This document shows positions 1 to 6,631 of a DNA stretch of 6,802 bases, piece by piece. How positions within the stretch are numbered: position 1 is the first letter of the stretch; each line of letters starts with the position of its first letter. The DNA is from Synergistaceae bacterium (GTDB lineage Bacteria; Synergistota; Synergistia; Synergistales; Aminobacteriaceae), in contig JAISWV010000070.1 of the NCBI GenBank assembly GCA_031270755.1, forward strand, positions 1-6,802. The letters are read 5' to 3'. The notes beneath the pieces are model-generated. The model ran no database searches. It worked only from the letters and a program-made list of their open reading frames with translations, and was not told the origin of the DNA. The position numbers were made by a program, and so were the translations under genes.

Positions 1-2217
1 GCCCGGACGCCCTTGATTATTTCGGGACCCTCCGACGACAACGTGGAGCTCTATGTCCGGGCCGACGGAGCGGCTCGTCAGCTCAAAGAGGGCACGGACT
101 ACGAAACGGACGAAAAAGAGCGCAACATCGCCATTACGGAAGCGGGTATTCAGAAGTGCGAAAACCTGATGAAGATACCCAATCTTTTTTCCGATGCCGC
201 CAAGTCGGAGTTGGCTCACAGGATCGTTCAGGCCTTGAAAGCCTATCGTCTTTTCCAGCGCGACGTGGACTACGTGGTCACCAACGGGGAGATCGTCATC
301 GTGGACGAGTTCACGGGCCGTTTGATGGTGGGGCGGCGCTATTCCGACGGGCTGCATCAGGCCATCGAGGCGAAAGAGCGCGTCAGAGTCGGACGCGAAA
401 GCCAGACCTTGGCCACGGTCACCCTGCAGAACTACTTCAGGATGTATCGCAAGCTGGCGGGGATGACGGGGACGGCCGCCACCGAGGCGGAGGAGTTCAA
501 AGAAATATACGGCCTGCAGGTCGTCACCATCCCGACCCACAAAACAATGATCCGAGTCGACAACGCCGACGTCATCTACGGCACGGTTTTGGAAAAATTC
601 AACGCGGTGGCCGACGAGGTCCAGGAGCGCAACGGCCAAGGGCAGCCCGTTCTGGTGGGCACGACGTCCATCGAAAACTCCGAGCGGGTCAGCAAACTGC
701 TGAAAGCACGCAAAGTACCTCATCAGGTTCTGAACGCCAAACACCATGAAAAGGAAGCGCATATCGTAGCTCAAGCAGGGCACTTGGGCGCCGTGACCGT
801 GGCGACGAACATGGCCGGGCGCGGAACGGACATCATGCTGGGAGGAAATCCCGAGTTTTTGGCGAAAGGGAAGCTGTTGGCCGAGCGCCCCTCCATCGAT
901 TGGAAGATCAAGGCCCTGGAGCAGGACGACGTTTACAACTACTTCGTCCAGTATACCAACGTCCTGGCGGAGGACCTGACGCGGAATTACCTGCGGGACC
1001 GGCGCCTTTTCGGCACGAAGGATCCCGCCTTCGCTGAGACGGCGTACTCCGTGTTTCTGCAGGATGCTTTCACCCGCATCAAAGGCGCATATGAGATCTA
1101 TCTGGGGCATTTTCGAGCCCAATGCCGGGAAGAGCACGACAAAGTCGTCGCTCTGGGCGGCTTGGCCATTGTCGGTACGGAACGGCACGAGGCGCGGCGC
1201 ATCGACAACCAGCTCAGGGGCCGGGCCGGTCGTCAGGGCGACCCTGGCGAGAGCCGCTTTTATCTGTCTCTGGAGGACGACCTTTTGCGCCTTTTCGGAT
1301 CCGAGCGCATTCAGGGCCTGATGGGCAAGCTGGGTATGGTGGATGGAGAGGCCATCGAGTCCTCGATGCTCACGAAGGTGATCGAGTCCTCCCAGCACAA
1401 AGTCGAACAGATGCATTTCGATATCAGAAAGCAGCTTCTGGCCTACGACAACGTGATGAACCGCCAGCGGGAGGCCGTATACGCCGAAAGACACACGATC
1501 CTTCAGGAGGAAGACATCGTCGACTACGGCTGGGGGATCATTCATGGGGTCCTCGAGGACATTTTGGACCGCTATTTCCCCGAGGAGGACGAGCCCGATC
1601 CCGAACGGGCCGCGGCGCGCTTCAGAGGCGTCTTCGGCCCCGGCAGCGACGAGACTGTCGCGCGCCTGGACAGCCGGGCCGGCATGGAGACCCTTCGGGA
1701 CGAGATCGTCGAGTCCGTGAAAACTCGTTACGACCGGAAAATTCTGGACTTCACGCCGGATGTGGCGGGCGTTTTGCTGCGCCATATCGTATTGAATACG
1801 CTGGACGACGCTTGGCGCAATCATCTGTTGGGCATGGACGAGCTGCGGCGCGGCATAGGCCTGCGCGCCATTGGCCAGAAGGACCCCCTGTTGGAATACC
1901 AGTTCGAATCGTATAATCTTTTCCAAGAGATGATGACCCAGGTGCGGGAGTCTTTCGTGGAGCAGTTCTTCAGGGTTCGCCTCCTTTCGGACGACAGGAG
2001 GTCCCGCGAGCGCAAGTTCTCTGAGGGGCGCGACTCTCCCGTATTCGATCAGCGGCGCTCCGGGGCGGGCGATTATGCCGATCCGAGACAAGCGGGGCTT
2101 CAGGTGGGCGACGGAAAGCCCGAACCCGTCAGAAAAACCGTGCGGGTTGGGCGCAACGACCCCTGTCCCTGCGGCAGTGGGAAAAAATACAAACATTGCT
2201 GCGGCAAAAATGTATAG
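1..2217 (+). CDS. secA: SecA, preprotein translocase ATPase (5'-truncated by window edge)
   Basis: SecA is the ATP-driven motor that pushes unfolded precursors through SecYEG. The reading frame is open from base 1, and the first visible residues (ARTPLIISG) match the conserved segment near residue 210 of typical SecA. The Walker A and B motifs of NBD1 and the start codon therefore lie outside the window, and 738 residues are visible. In order: the preprotein crosslinking region; the end of NBD1 with TGRLMVGRRYSDGLHQA and GMTGTA (visible residues about 105-158); NBD2 with VGTTSIENSE (about 219), NMAGRGTDIMLGG (about 270) and the arginine-finger motif QLRGRAGRQGD (about 404); then the scaffold and wing domains with YDNVMNRQREAVY (about 482) and GIGLRAIGQKDPLLEY (about 618). 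It ends in a zinc-binding SEC-C motif, CPCGSGKKYKHCCG. A long insert separates LGGNPEF from GGLAIVGTERHE. Stop is TAG at 2215. The next gene follows after 45 nt with no terminator visible. Confidence 0.98.
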   Translation, partial: ARTPLIISGPSDDNVELYVRADGAARQLKEGTDYETDEKERNIAITEAGIQKCENLMKIPNLFSDAAKSELAHRIVQALKAYRLFQRDVDYVVTNGEIVIVDEFTGRLMVGRRYSDGLHQAIEAKERVRVGRESQTLATVTLQNYFRMYRKLAGMTGTAATEAEEFKEIYGLQVVTIPTHKTMIRVDNADVIYGTVLEKFNAVADEVQERNGQGQPVLVGTTSIENSERVSKLLKARKVPHQVLNAKHHEKEAHIVAQAGHLGAVTVATNMAGRGTDIMLGGNPEFLAKGKLLAERPSIDWKIKALEQDDVYNYFVQYTNVLAEDLTRNYLRDRRLFGTKDPAFAETAYSVFLQDAFTRIKGAYEIYLGHFRAQCREEHDKVVALGGLAIVGTERHEARRIDNQLRGRAGRQGDPGESRFYLSLEDDLLRLFGSERIQGLMGKLGMVDGEAIESSMLTKVIESSQHKVEQMHFDIRKQLLAYDNVMNRQREAVYAERHTILQEEDIVDYGWGIIHGVLEDILDRYFPEEDEPDPERAAARFRGVFGPGSDETVARLDSRAGMETLRDEIVESVKTRYDRKILDFTPDVAGVLLRHIVLNTLDDAWRNHLLGMDELRRGIGLRAIGQKDPLLEYQFESYNLFQEMMTQVRESFVEQFFRVRLLSDDRRSRERKFSEGRDSPVFDQRRSGAGDYADPRQAGLQVGDGKPEPVRKTVRVGRNDPCPCGSGKKYKHCCGKNV
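859..1155 (+). other. Extended variable insert in SecA NBD2
   Basis: This segment encodes about 99 residues between the NPEF that follows helicase motif V and the GGLAIVGTERHEARR block. As I recall the family, B. subtilis SecA has almost nothing here, E. coli has roughly 35 residues (the VAR region), and cyanobacterial proteins have longer inserts. The insert looks mostly helical, is rich in aromatic and charged residues (for example DDVYNYFVQYTN), and keeps frame and codon character, so it is a real part of the protein and not a frameshift artefact. The VAR region in E. coli is linked to control of ADP release; a similar role here is inference. Confidence 0.75.
2161..2205 (+). other. SEC-C zinc-binding tail of SecA
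   Basis: The last codons of secA encode PCPCGSGKKYKHCCG. The Cys codons at 2164, 2170, 2197 and 2200 fit the CxC-x8-CC/CH metal-binding pattern of the SEC-C motif. In proteobacterial SecA this tail binds zinc and contacts SecB and ribosomes. No secB is visible in this window, so its partner here is unknown. It is preceded by a low-complexity charged linker (about 1990-2150), as is usual for the C-terminal tail. Confidence 0.92.
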
Positions 2218-2249
2218 TCGAATTTTACGAAAACCCGTGTTGCCGGAAA

Positions 2250-2256
2250 GGGAGGG
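2250..2256 (+). promoter_or_regulatory. Ribosome binding site of the secreted-protein gene
   Basis: GGGAGGG lies 6 nt before the ATG at 2263 and supports that start. The only other sequence between this gene and secA is a short stretch without a clear promoter or hairpin, which suggests co-transcription. Confidence 0.75.
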
Positions 2257-2262
2257 CAGTCG

Positions 2263-4158
2263 ATGAAACGTCCGATAAAAAAGCCTCCGAGGGGAAAGCG
2301 AGTTTGTTTACGTTCAGCCCGCCGGGCGGCCCTGTGGGGAGGATTGCTTTTCGTCACTTTGTTGTGCCCGCGCGCTTTTGCCGCGGAGCCGGATGATTTC
2401 GACTTCGCCTACGACATCCTCTCCATGATCCAGCTGAATCCAGATTTTTCGACCTATCCGGGCTCCGACGGCGTGATATGGCTGAAGCAGATCGACTACG
2501 GGGTCGGGCTTCATGGAGGCATCGAGCGCAAAAGCTTGTGGATTCTCCTGGGCCGGAAAGGATTGGATTCCCGATGGCTTCTCTGGAACGTTCCGGTGCC
2601 GAAGGGCGGGGAGGCCGAAATTTTGGAGGCCTCGGTCTACTCTCCCGGAAGCGGCGAAAAAATCATGGATGGCTGGGAAATCTCGAAAGAAGGAGATAAA
2701 ATGTGCTCCGTCGCCTTTTCGTACCTTCCCGACGAGTTCATTTTGGTTGTCTCTTACAGGGAGCTTTTTCCTGAAAAACTTTCCATCGAGGACCTGGTCT
2801 GGCTCAGCGAACCCCTTCCCGTGTGGGAGAGCGCGATCCGCGTGACGGTGCCCGCAGGACACTCTTTTTATTACGGCACCAACGCGGATGTCCCGCCCAG
2901 GGCGAGCAACGTGGACAACCGCATGGTTTACGAGTGGCGGGTGATCAACACGACGGCGGACCTTCCCTTTTCTTTGCGCGACGACCGTCGCCGTTACGTC
3001 GCCTTCAGCTCTCGGGAAGGCAAAGAAGCCGCAGTGCGCTCCATCAAGGCCTTGGAAACGGTTCCTATTCCCGAGCCCCCCGCCGATGCAAAGAGAATGG
3101 CGAAAAAGCAGCTCAAACCCTCCGCCGAGGCGAAAAGTCTGGGAAATTTTTTGCAGTGGCTCTATGAACAGCCGGAGCTGGTTTTGCCGGACGGTGCCCT
3201 GCGGGAAATTCCAGAGGAAGCTCCCTGGACGCGCCGTGAAAAATTGCTGCTCGCCCATAAATGGCTGAAAAATACGGGGCGCGGCGTTCGCCTTTTCTGG
3301 CAATTGGCCTACCGCCCCGCCGCCAACGAGCCGGCCTGTGGGGCTATGGCGGTGGCCCCGGTTTTGGAAATATCGGGGATGGATTCGAAAAAAGGATTTT
3401 TTTACTATACGATGGAAGAGCCCCCCCGTGTTGGGGAGAACTCGGTGTCCCTATGGGGGCGGAGGATTTATGGCGTCGCTCCGGATGGCGGGCTTGAAGA
3501 ACGCAAAATTTCCGACTCCAGTGCCTCTTCGAACCGCCTGAGCGTCAACTTCGACTTGGCCCTGAACGAGGACGGCATCATAAGCGGTACGCTTCGGATC
3601 GTGGAGCGCAACGGGTGGCGCCGTTTCCTGCTGCCGGCAAACCCCACGGACGAAGCTCTCGCGTCGTTGCTGAAAGATCTGTTTCCCCGCGCTCCCCGTT
3701 ATCGCGACGTCAAATTCACGGACTCGGGAAACGAACACGAGATCCGGGTGACCCTCGCGGAGGCCCAGGTCATCAAGAGCACGGGAGGGCGTGATTTACT
3801 CGTTTCCCTGCCGCCGCTGATTCCCAGTTGGTTCAAGAGCTTGAGCTCGGGCCCTTTCCCCTACACGCTGCGCTTCCCGTTTATCATGGAGGCCCGCTTC
3901 GACCTGACCTTGCCCGACTCGACGGCGAACGTGATGCTCCCCACGCCGGCGGAGCGAAATATGGGAAAGATCAAGTACACCGAATCTTACAAGCTCAGCA
4001 AAAAAAACAAAAAAAAAGTACTGACGGCTGAGGCGCGCATGACGGTGGGAACCGCCGCGATCCAGGACGAGAACGCGGCCGACCTCAGCGCGGCGCTTCA
4101 GAGCTGGCAGGCCTTCATGGTTCGGCACCTGCCCGTTCAATTAAAAGTAAAAGATTGA
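2263..4158 (+). CDS. Secreted DUF3857/transglutaminase-like protein, function unknown
   Basis: A 631-residue protein. The N-terminus is a signal peptide: basic residues 1-21, a hydrophobic core at about 22-36 and a signal peptidase I site after AFA (residue 40). The mature protein should act outside the cytoplasmic membrane. No later membrane segment is evident. Residues about 45-265 are beta-rich (GVIWLKQIDYGVG, RWLLWNVPVPKGGEAEIL, FPEKLSIEDLVW, MVYEWRVINTTADLPF) and resemble DUF3857, the domain often found before a transglutaminase-like core. Residues about 275-415 fall where that core would be, but I see no Cys-His-Asp triad; the mature protein has only two Cys (148 and 359), neither in a GDC-type context. 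A second beta-rich part (about 425-555) resembles the C-terminal half of such proteins. I infer a structural, binding or envelope-assembly role, not catalysis. Family assignment rests on pattern memory and is moderate. A Lys-rich stretch (SKKNKKKV, residues 579-586) is encoded by long A runs. Confidence 0.7.
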   Translation: MKRPIKKPPRGKRVCLRSARRAALWGGLLFVTLLCPRAFAAEPDDFDFAYDILSMIQLNPDFSTYPGSDGVIWLKQIDYGVGLHGGIERKSLWILLGRKGLDSRWLLWNVPVPKGGEAEILEASVYSPGSGEKIMDGWEISKEGDKMCSVAFSYLPDEFILVVSYRELFPEKLSIEDLVWLSEPLPVWESAIRVTVPAGHSFYYGTNADVPPRASNVDNRMVYEWRVINTTADLPFSLRDDRRRYVAFSSREGKEAAVRSIKALETVPIPEPPADAKRMAKKQLKPSAEAKSLGNFLQWLYEQPELVLPDGALREIPEEAPWTRREKLLLAHKWLKNTGRGVRLFWQLAYRPAANEPACGAMAVAPVLEISGMDSKKGFFYYTMEEPPRVGENSVSLWGRRIYGVAPDGGLEERKISDSSASSNRLSVNFDLALNEDGIISGTLRIVERNGWRRFLLPANPTDEALASLLKDLFPRAPRYRDVKFTDSGNEHEIRVTLAEAQVIKSTGGRDLLVSLPPLIPSWFKSLSSGPFPYTLRFPFIMEARFDLTLPDSTANVMLPTPAERNMGKIKYTESYKLSKKNKKKVLTAEARMTVGTAAIQDENAADLSAALQSWQAFMVRHLPVQLKVKD

Positions 4159-4200
4159 GAGTAAAAATTTGAGAGTAAAATAAATATAAATTTGAGAGAT
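4155..4200 (+). repeat. AT-rich short direct repeats before argS, with weak promoter-like hexamers
   Basis: TTGAGAGTAAAA occurs at 4155-4166 and again at 4169-4180 (14-nt period). A third, shorter copy TTTGAGAGAT is at 4191-4200. A related ttaaaagtaaaa at 4141-4152 overlaps the end of the upstream gene, whose stop TGA lies within the first copy. TTGAGA (4155) and TAAAAT (4176-4181), 15 nt apart, are five-of-six matches to -35 and -10 hexamers with a short spacer. This could be a promoter for argS, but AT-rich sequence produces such matches easily. Confidence 0.5.
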
Positions 4201-4212
4201 GTGCACGTCTGT

Positions 4213-4227
4213 AGAGAACGCGTCTCT
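4213..4227 (+). other. Small hairpin in the argS leader
   Basis: AGAGA and TCTCT form a 5-bp inverted repeat around ACGCG, ending 6 nt before the argS Shine-Dalgarno sequence. It is too weak for a terminator. It could modestly affect ribosome access, or be chance. Confidence 0.3.
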
Positions 4228-4233
4228 TGTCAT

Positions 4234-4240
4234 GGAGGGG
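4234..4240 (+). promoter_or_regulatory. Ribosome binding site fixing the TTG start of argS
   Basis: GGAGGGG lies 5 nt before the TTG at 4246. The alternative in-frame TTG at 4192 has no such sequence before it, and the ATG at 4232 is out of frame. Confidence 0.75.
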
Positions 4241-4245
4241 TTCAG

Positions 4246-5946
4246 TTGCCTCAAGTCGAAGGGTCTCAAATCGAAGCATATCTGCAAAGCGCGTTGCTGA
4301 AGGCGTTCGAGAGCGTCGCCGCGAAGAAAGGCAAATCTTTGCCCGACGGGTTGTCTTTGGAGATCGAGCGGCCCAAAAGAGAGGGGCAGGGAGATCGAGC
4401 GACCAGTGCGGCCATGCAGCAGGCAAAGTTCCTGGGTTTGCCTCCCCGCGGGTTGGCGGCGGAGATCGTCACGGAGCTGAACAGCGCCGAAAGCGATTTG
4501 ATCGAGAAAATCGAAATCGCCGGCCCGGGCTTCATCAACTTCTTTTTGTCGAAAAAATGGCTGCAAAACGTCGTTCGTGATATCTTGAACGCGGACGGCG
4601 CCTACGGAGCCTCCGATATGGGCTCGGGGCGTAAAGTGCAGGTCGAGTTCGTCAGCGCCAACCCCACAGGCCCTTTGCACATCGGACATGGACGCGGCGC
4701 GGCCGTAGGGGACGTATTGGCGAACCTTCTTTCTTTCACCGGGTGGAAGGTGGAGCGGGAGTACTATATCAACGACGCGGGGCTTCAAATGGAAATCCTG
4801 GGGCGCTCGACCCAATCGCGTTACTTCGAGCTCCAAGGACGCGGCGACTCGGCGCCCTTTCCCGAAAATGGCTACAAGGGAGATTACATTTACGATCTTG
4901 CCAGAGACGCGATAAAAGCCGAAGGAGGCCGTTTTCTGTCGATACCCCTCGCCGAGAGTCTGACGTGGTTCAAGGGCTTCGCGGGGGACATCATCCTGAA
5001 GGGCATTCGAGGCGACTTGCAGGATTTCGGCGTGAACTTCGACGTCTGGTTTTCGGAGAGCAGCCTTTACACCCGTAACTTGGTTTCCGAGACTATGGAG
5101 CATTTGAAGCAGCGCGACTACGCTTTCGAAGCCGACGGAGCGGTGTGGTTCAAGGCCTCGGATTTCGAGGACGAGAAAGACCGGGTGCTGATTCGCAACA
5201 ACGGAGCTCCCACGTATTTCGCGTCGGATATCGCTTACCACAAAGAAAAATTCGACCGAGGCTTCGACCGGGTCATCGATATTTGGGGGGCGGACCACCA
5301 TGGATACATTCCCCGCATGAAGGCCGGGGTCGAGGCCATTGGAAGGAAGCCCGAAGACCTGGACGTTCTTCTGATCCAATTCGTGAACCTGGTCCGGAAT
5401 GGGGTGCAGGTCCCGATGTCCACGCGTTCGGGCCAGTTCATCACCTTGCGCGACGTGTTGAACGAGGTGGGGGTGGACGCCACGCGTTATTTCTTCTTGA
5501 TGCGGCGGAGCGACAGCCCGTTGGACTTCGATCTGGAGCTGGCCAAGCGCCAGAGCAGCGACAATCCGGTATTTTACGTCCAATACGCCCACGCCCGCAT
5601 TTGCAGTGTCATGAGAGAAATGAAAGAAAGGAAAATCGAGCTCCCCGCCGGCGCGAAGATCCCGTGCCTGGACGCCCTTGCAGGAGAGGAGACGCGAAAG
5701 CTGGTGGACTGTCTCGCCGCTTTTCCCAGGGAAATGGAAAACGCGTCCAGGGAGTTGGAGCCCCATGCGATTACAATTTACGTTTCGAAATTGGCGGGGT
5801 ATTTCCACTCGTTCTACAACACGAACCGCATTTTGGGGGCGGAACCAAACTTGGAAGCCGGTCGTCTGATGTTGGCGGAGGCCGTTCGCATTGTCCTCGG
5901 CCGCTGCCTCGCCCTTTTGGGCATTTCCGCTCCGGAAAGAATGTAG
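4246..5946 (+). CDS. argS: Arginine-tRNA ligase (ArgRS, class I)
   Basis: Cytoplasmic arginyl-tRNA synthetase, which activates arginine with ATP and charges tRNA-Arg. With the TTG start at 4246 it has 566 residues, normal for the bacterial enzyme. The N-terminal additional domain (about 1-110) ends with the characteristic IAGPGFINFFLS. The catalytic core contains VEFVSANPTGPLHIGHGRGA, with the HIGH motif at residues 145-148, then YYINDAG, and WGADHHGYIPRMKA around residue 350. The KMSK-equivalent loop reads VPMSTRSGQF (MSTRSG at 391-396); loss of the first Lys is usual in ArgRS. The anticodon-binding DALR domain opens with VFYVQYAHARI (about 442-452), and the protein ends in the typical LGISAPERM. 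The TTG start is chosen from GGAGGGG 5 nt upstream; starting at 4192 would add 18 residues that do not resemble the family. The stop is followed after 2 nt by the next gene. Confidence 0.97.
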   Translation: MPQVEGSQIEAYLQSALLKAFESVAAKKGKSLPDGLSLEIERPKREGQGDRATSAAMQQAKFLGLPPRGLAAEIVTELNSAESDLIEKIEIAGPGFINFFLSKKWLQNVVRDILNADGAYGASDMGSGRKVQVEFVSANPTGPLHIGHGRGAAVGDVLANLLSFTGWKVEREYYINDAGLQMEILGRSTQSRYFELQGRGDSAPFPENGYKGDYIYDLARDAIKAEGGRFLSIPLAESLTWFKGFAGDIILKGIRGDLQDFGVNFDVWFSESSLYTRNLVSETMEHLKQRDYAFEADGAVWFKASDFEDEKDRVLIRNNGAPTYFASDIAYHKEKFDRGFDRVIDIWGADHHGYIPRMKAGVEAIGRKPEDLDVLLIQFVNLVRNGVQVPMSTRSGQFITLRDVLNEVGVDATRYFFLMRRSDSPLDFDLELAKRQSSDNPVFYVQYAHARICSVMREMKERKIELPAGAKIPCLDALAGEETRKLVDCLAAFPREMENASRELEPHAITIYVSKLAGYFHSFYNTNRILGAEPNLEAGRLMLAEAVRIVLGRCLALLGISAPERM

Positions 5947-5948
5947 CC

Positions 5949-6257
5949 ATGCCACGCCTGCGCTGGATATTCGCAGCCGCAATCGTCACGTTGTTCTTGT
6001 TCATCGCGGGAACGGTGTATTTTTTTGAAATCCAAAAACTTGCTCGTCTCAGGATCTTGGTGGCGGAACGCTCCGCGAGGCTGGCGGAAAAAGAGCGCAG
6101 CGTCAGAGAGTACAGGGAGAAAGTCAATTTTTATAAAACACAAGAAGGCATCGCGCACTTGGCGCGGGAACAGTACAATCTGGCCTTCCCGGAGGAGCGG
6201 GTCTACGTGATTGCGGGGGCTTCCTTGGACGTCTCCCTCCCCTTTTCGCTCCCCTGA
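5949..6257 (+). CDS. FtsB/DivIC-type septum formation initiator protein
   Basis: A 102-residue bitopic membrane protein. Residues 1-5 are cytoplasmic and basic, and residues about 7-28 form one hydrophobic membrane helix. Residues about 30-62 are a charged heptad-type coiled coil (LARLRILVAERSARLAEKER). They are followed by IAHLAREQYNLAFPEERVYVI, which fits the conserved end of FtsB/DivIC proteins (ARE-x-y-n/l-x-x-PgE). Members of this family bridge FtsL to FtsQ/DivIB in the divisome and help activate septal peptidoglycan synthesis. The ATG lies 2 nt after the argS stop, with only a weak GGAAAGA about 9 nt upstream, so translational coupling to argS is likely. The same frame stays open far upstream inside argS, but that part is a shadow. 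Whether this is FtsB or DivIC cannot be told from sequence alone, so no symbol is given. The tail after residue 89 is not conserved as far as I recall. Confidence 0.87.
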   Translation: MPRLRWIFAAAIVTLFLFIAGTVYFFEIQKLARLRILVAERSARLAEKERSVREYREKVNFYKTQEGIAHLAREQYNLAFPEERVYVIAGASLDVSLPFSLP

Positions 6258-6260
6258 TTT

Positions 6261-6272
6261 GTTATCGATAAC
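6261..6272. repeat. Perfect 12-nt palindrome GTTATCGATAAC
   Basis: GTTATCGATAAC is a perfect palindrome 3 nt after the stop of the septum gene and 1 nt before the longer inverted repeat. It is symmetric, so it reads the same for both converging genes. It could be a protein-binding site or part of the adjacent repeat; no T-run follows to make it a terminator. Confidence 0.7.
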
Positions 6273-6273
6273 C

Positions 6274-6321
6274 GTAGGGGTGGATACCCGATAATCGCGG
6301 GCGGATAATATCCGCCCCTAC
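6274..6321. repeat. 48-nt imperfect inverted repeat, probable dispersed intergenic repeat
   Basis: The ends GTAGGGG (6274-6280) and CCCCTAC (6315-6321) are perfect inverted repeats. The arms extend to 13 bp (6274-6286 with 6309-6321), the only deviation being a T:G position that can wobble-pair as RNA. Inside is a second imperfect hairpin (CCCGA, TAA, TCG, then GGG across 6287-6301). The right half can instead fold as GGGCGGA-TAATA-TCCGCCC (6299-6317). The form recalls short palindromic intergenic repeats with GTAGGGG ends found in several bacterial groups. It fills the gap between the convergent septum and rpmB genes. No U-tract follows on either strand, so it is not a classical intrinsic terminator, though it may block read-through. 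Confidence 0.65.
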
Positions 6322-6332
6322 TTGATTTGACG

Positions 6333-6533
6333 TTACACCTTTGCCGCTCTCTTGACGAAGCCGGACTTCAGGCATTTGGCGCAAACGCGAACCTTGAAAG
6401 TCGTTCCGTCGCCCGCGTCGATTCTCGCGTTCTGAAGGTTGACCAGCCAACGACGGCGTGTGTGCCGATTCGAGTGGCTGACTGCATTTCCTGTTACAGG
6501 ACCGCGCCCGCAACATTGACAAACTTTTGCCAT
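6333..6533 (-). CDS. rpmB: 50S ribosomal protein L28, zinc-binding (C+) form
   Basis: A 66-residue protein beginning [16 protein letters not shown], with the L28 core [17 protein letters not shown] and ending [19 protein letters not shown]28 is a component of the large ribosomal subunit and is mostly needed for stable 70S assembly. Two CxxC pairs (Cys5/Cys8 and Cys51/Cys54) make this the zinc-ribbon C+ form; zinc-independent C- paralogues lack them. The start is placed at 6533 because MAKVC is the usual N-terminus and AGGAGGAG lies 7 nt upstream; an in-frame upstream ATG at 6557 would add eight residues and lie before the ribosome binding site. The gene stands alone, opposite in direction to the argS cluster, with its own promoter. 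Confidence 0.97.
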   Translation of the reverse strand: MAKVCQCCGRGPVTGNAVSHSNRHTRRRWLVNLQNARIDAGDGTTFKVRVCAKCLKSGFVKRAAKV

Positions 6534-6540
6534 GAGTACT

Positions 6541-6548
6541 CTCCTCCT
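6541..6548 (-). promoter_or_regulatory. Strong ribosome binding site of rpmB
   Basis: Read on the - strand this is AGGAGGAG, 7 nt before the ATG at 6533. It is near-consensus, as expected for a highly expressed ribosomal protein, and it decides against the upstream ATG at 6557. Confidence 0.9.
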
Positions 6549-6621
6549 GTTGTGCACTTACATTGTCATTCAATACGACCGGCAGCCGCGCCTCGGCCTT
6601 GATTGCAAACAAACGCAAGGT

Positions 6622-6630
6622 ATTTTACCA
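6622..6630 (-). promoter_or_regulatory. Extended -10 promoter for rpmB
   Basis: On the - strand this reads TGGTAAAAT: a TAAAAT -10 box (6627 down to 6622) with the extended TGn element in front. No good -35 box lies 16-18 nt upstream, which fits an extended -10 promoter. Transcription would start near 6615, giving an untranslated leader of about 80 nt before rpmB. Confidence 0.6.
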
Positions 6631-6631
6631 C

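Noticed and set aside
1122..1916. A 264-codon + strand frame inside secA.
   Set aside because: It is an Arg-, Gly- and Pro-rich shadow of the SecA frame, which carries all family motifs here.
2353..2367. Possible lipobox (TLLC) in the signal peptide of the secreted protein.
   Set aside because: The residue before Cys35 is Leu, not Gly, Ala or Ser, and a good signal peptidase I site (AFA) follows at residues 38-40.
2314..3303. A 329-codon - strand open frame opposite the secreted-protein gene.
   Set aside because: No recognisable domains, rich in His, Arg and Gln as typical of antisense shadows; the + strand gene has a signal peptide and a ribosome binding site.
4192..4245. Upstream TTG start that would extend ArgS by 18 residues.
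   Set aside because: No Shine-Dalgarno sequence precedes it, and the added residues do not look like ArgRS; TTG at 4246 has GGAGGGG at proper spacing.
5416..5433. Apparent loss of the KMSK motif in ArgS (MSTRSG instead).
   Set aside because: Most bacterial arginyl-tRNA synthetases lack the canonical KMSK lysine, so this is normal for the family.
5145..5948. Upstream open extension of the septum-protein frame, suggesting a 370-residue fusion.
   Set aside because: It overlaps the conserved argS coding sequence and has shadow composition; family resemblance begins only at the ATG at 5949.
4141..5982. A 613-codon open frame on the - strand opposite argS.
   Set aside because: It is antisense to a clear argS, has no family resemblance, and such long antisense frames are common opposite GC-rich genes.
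6534..6557. Upstream ATG extending L28 by eight residues.
   Set aside because: The strong AGGAGGAG lies inside that extension, and MAKVC is the usual L28 N-terminus.
6262..6618. A 118-codon - strand frame overlapping rpmB.
   Set aside because: It is a different frame over rpmB and the palindromic repeat, without family resemblance.
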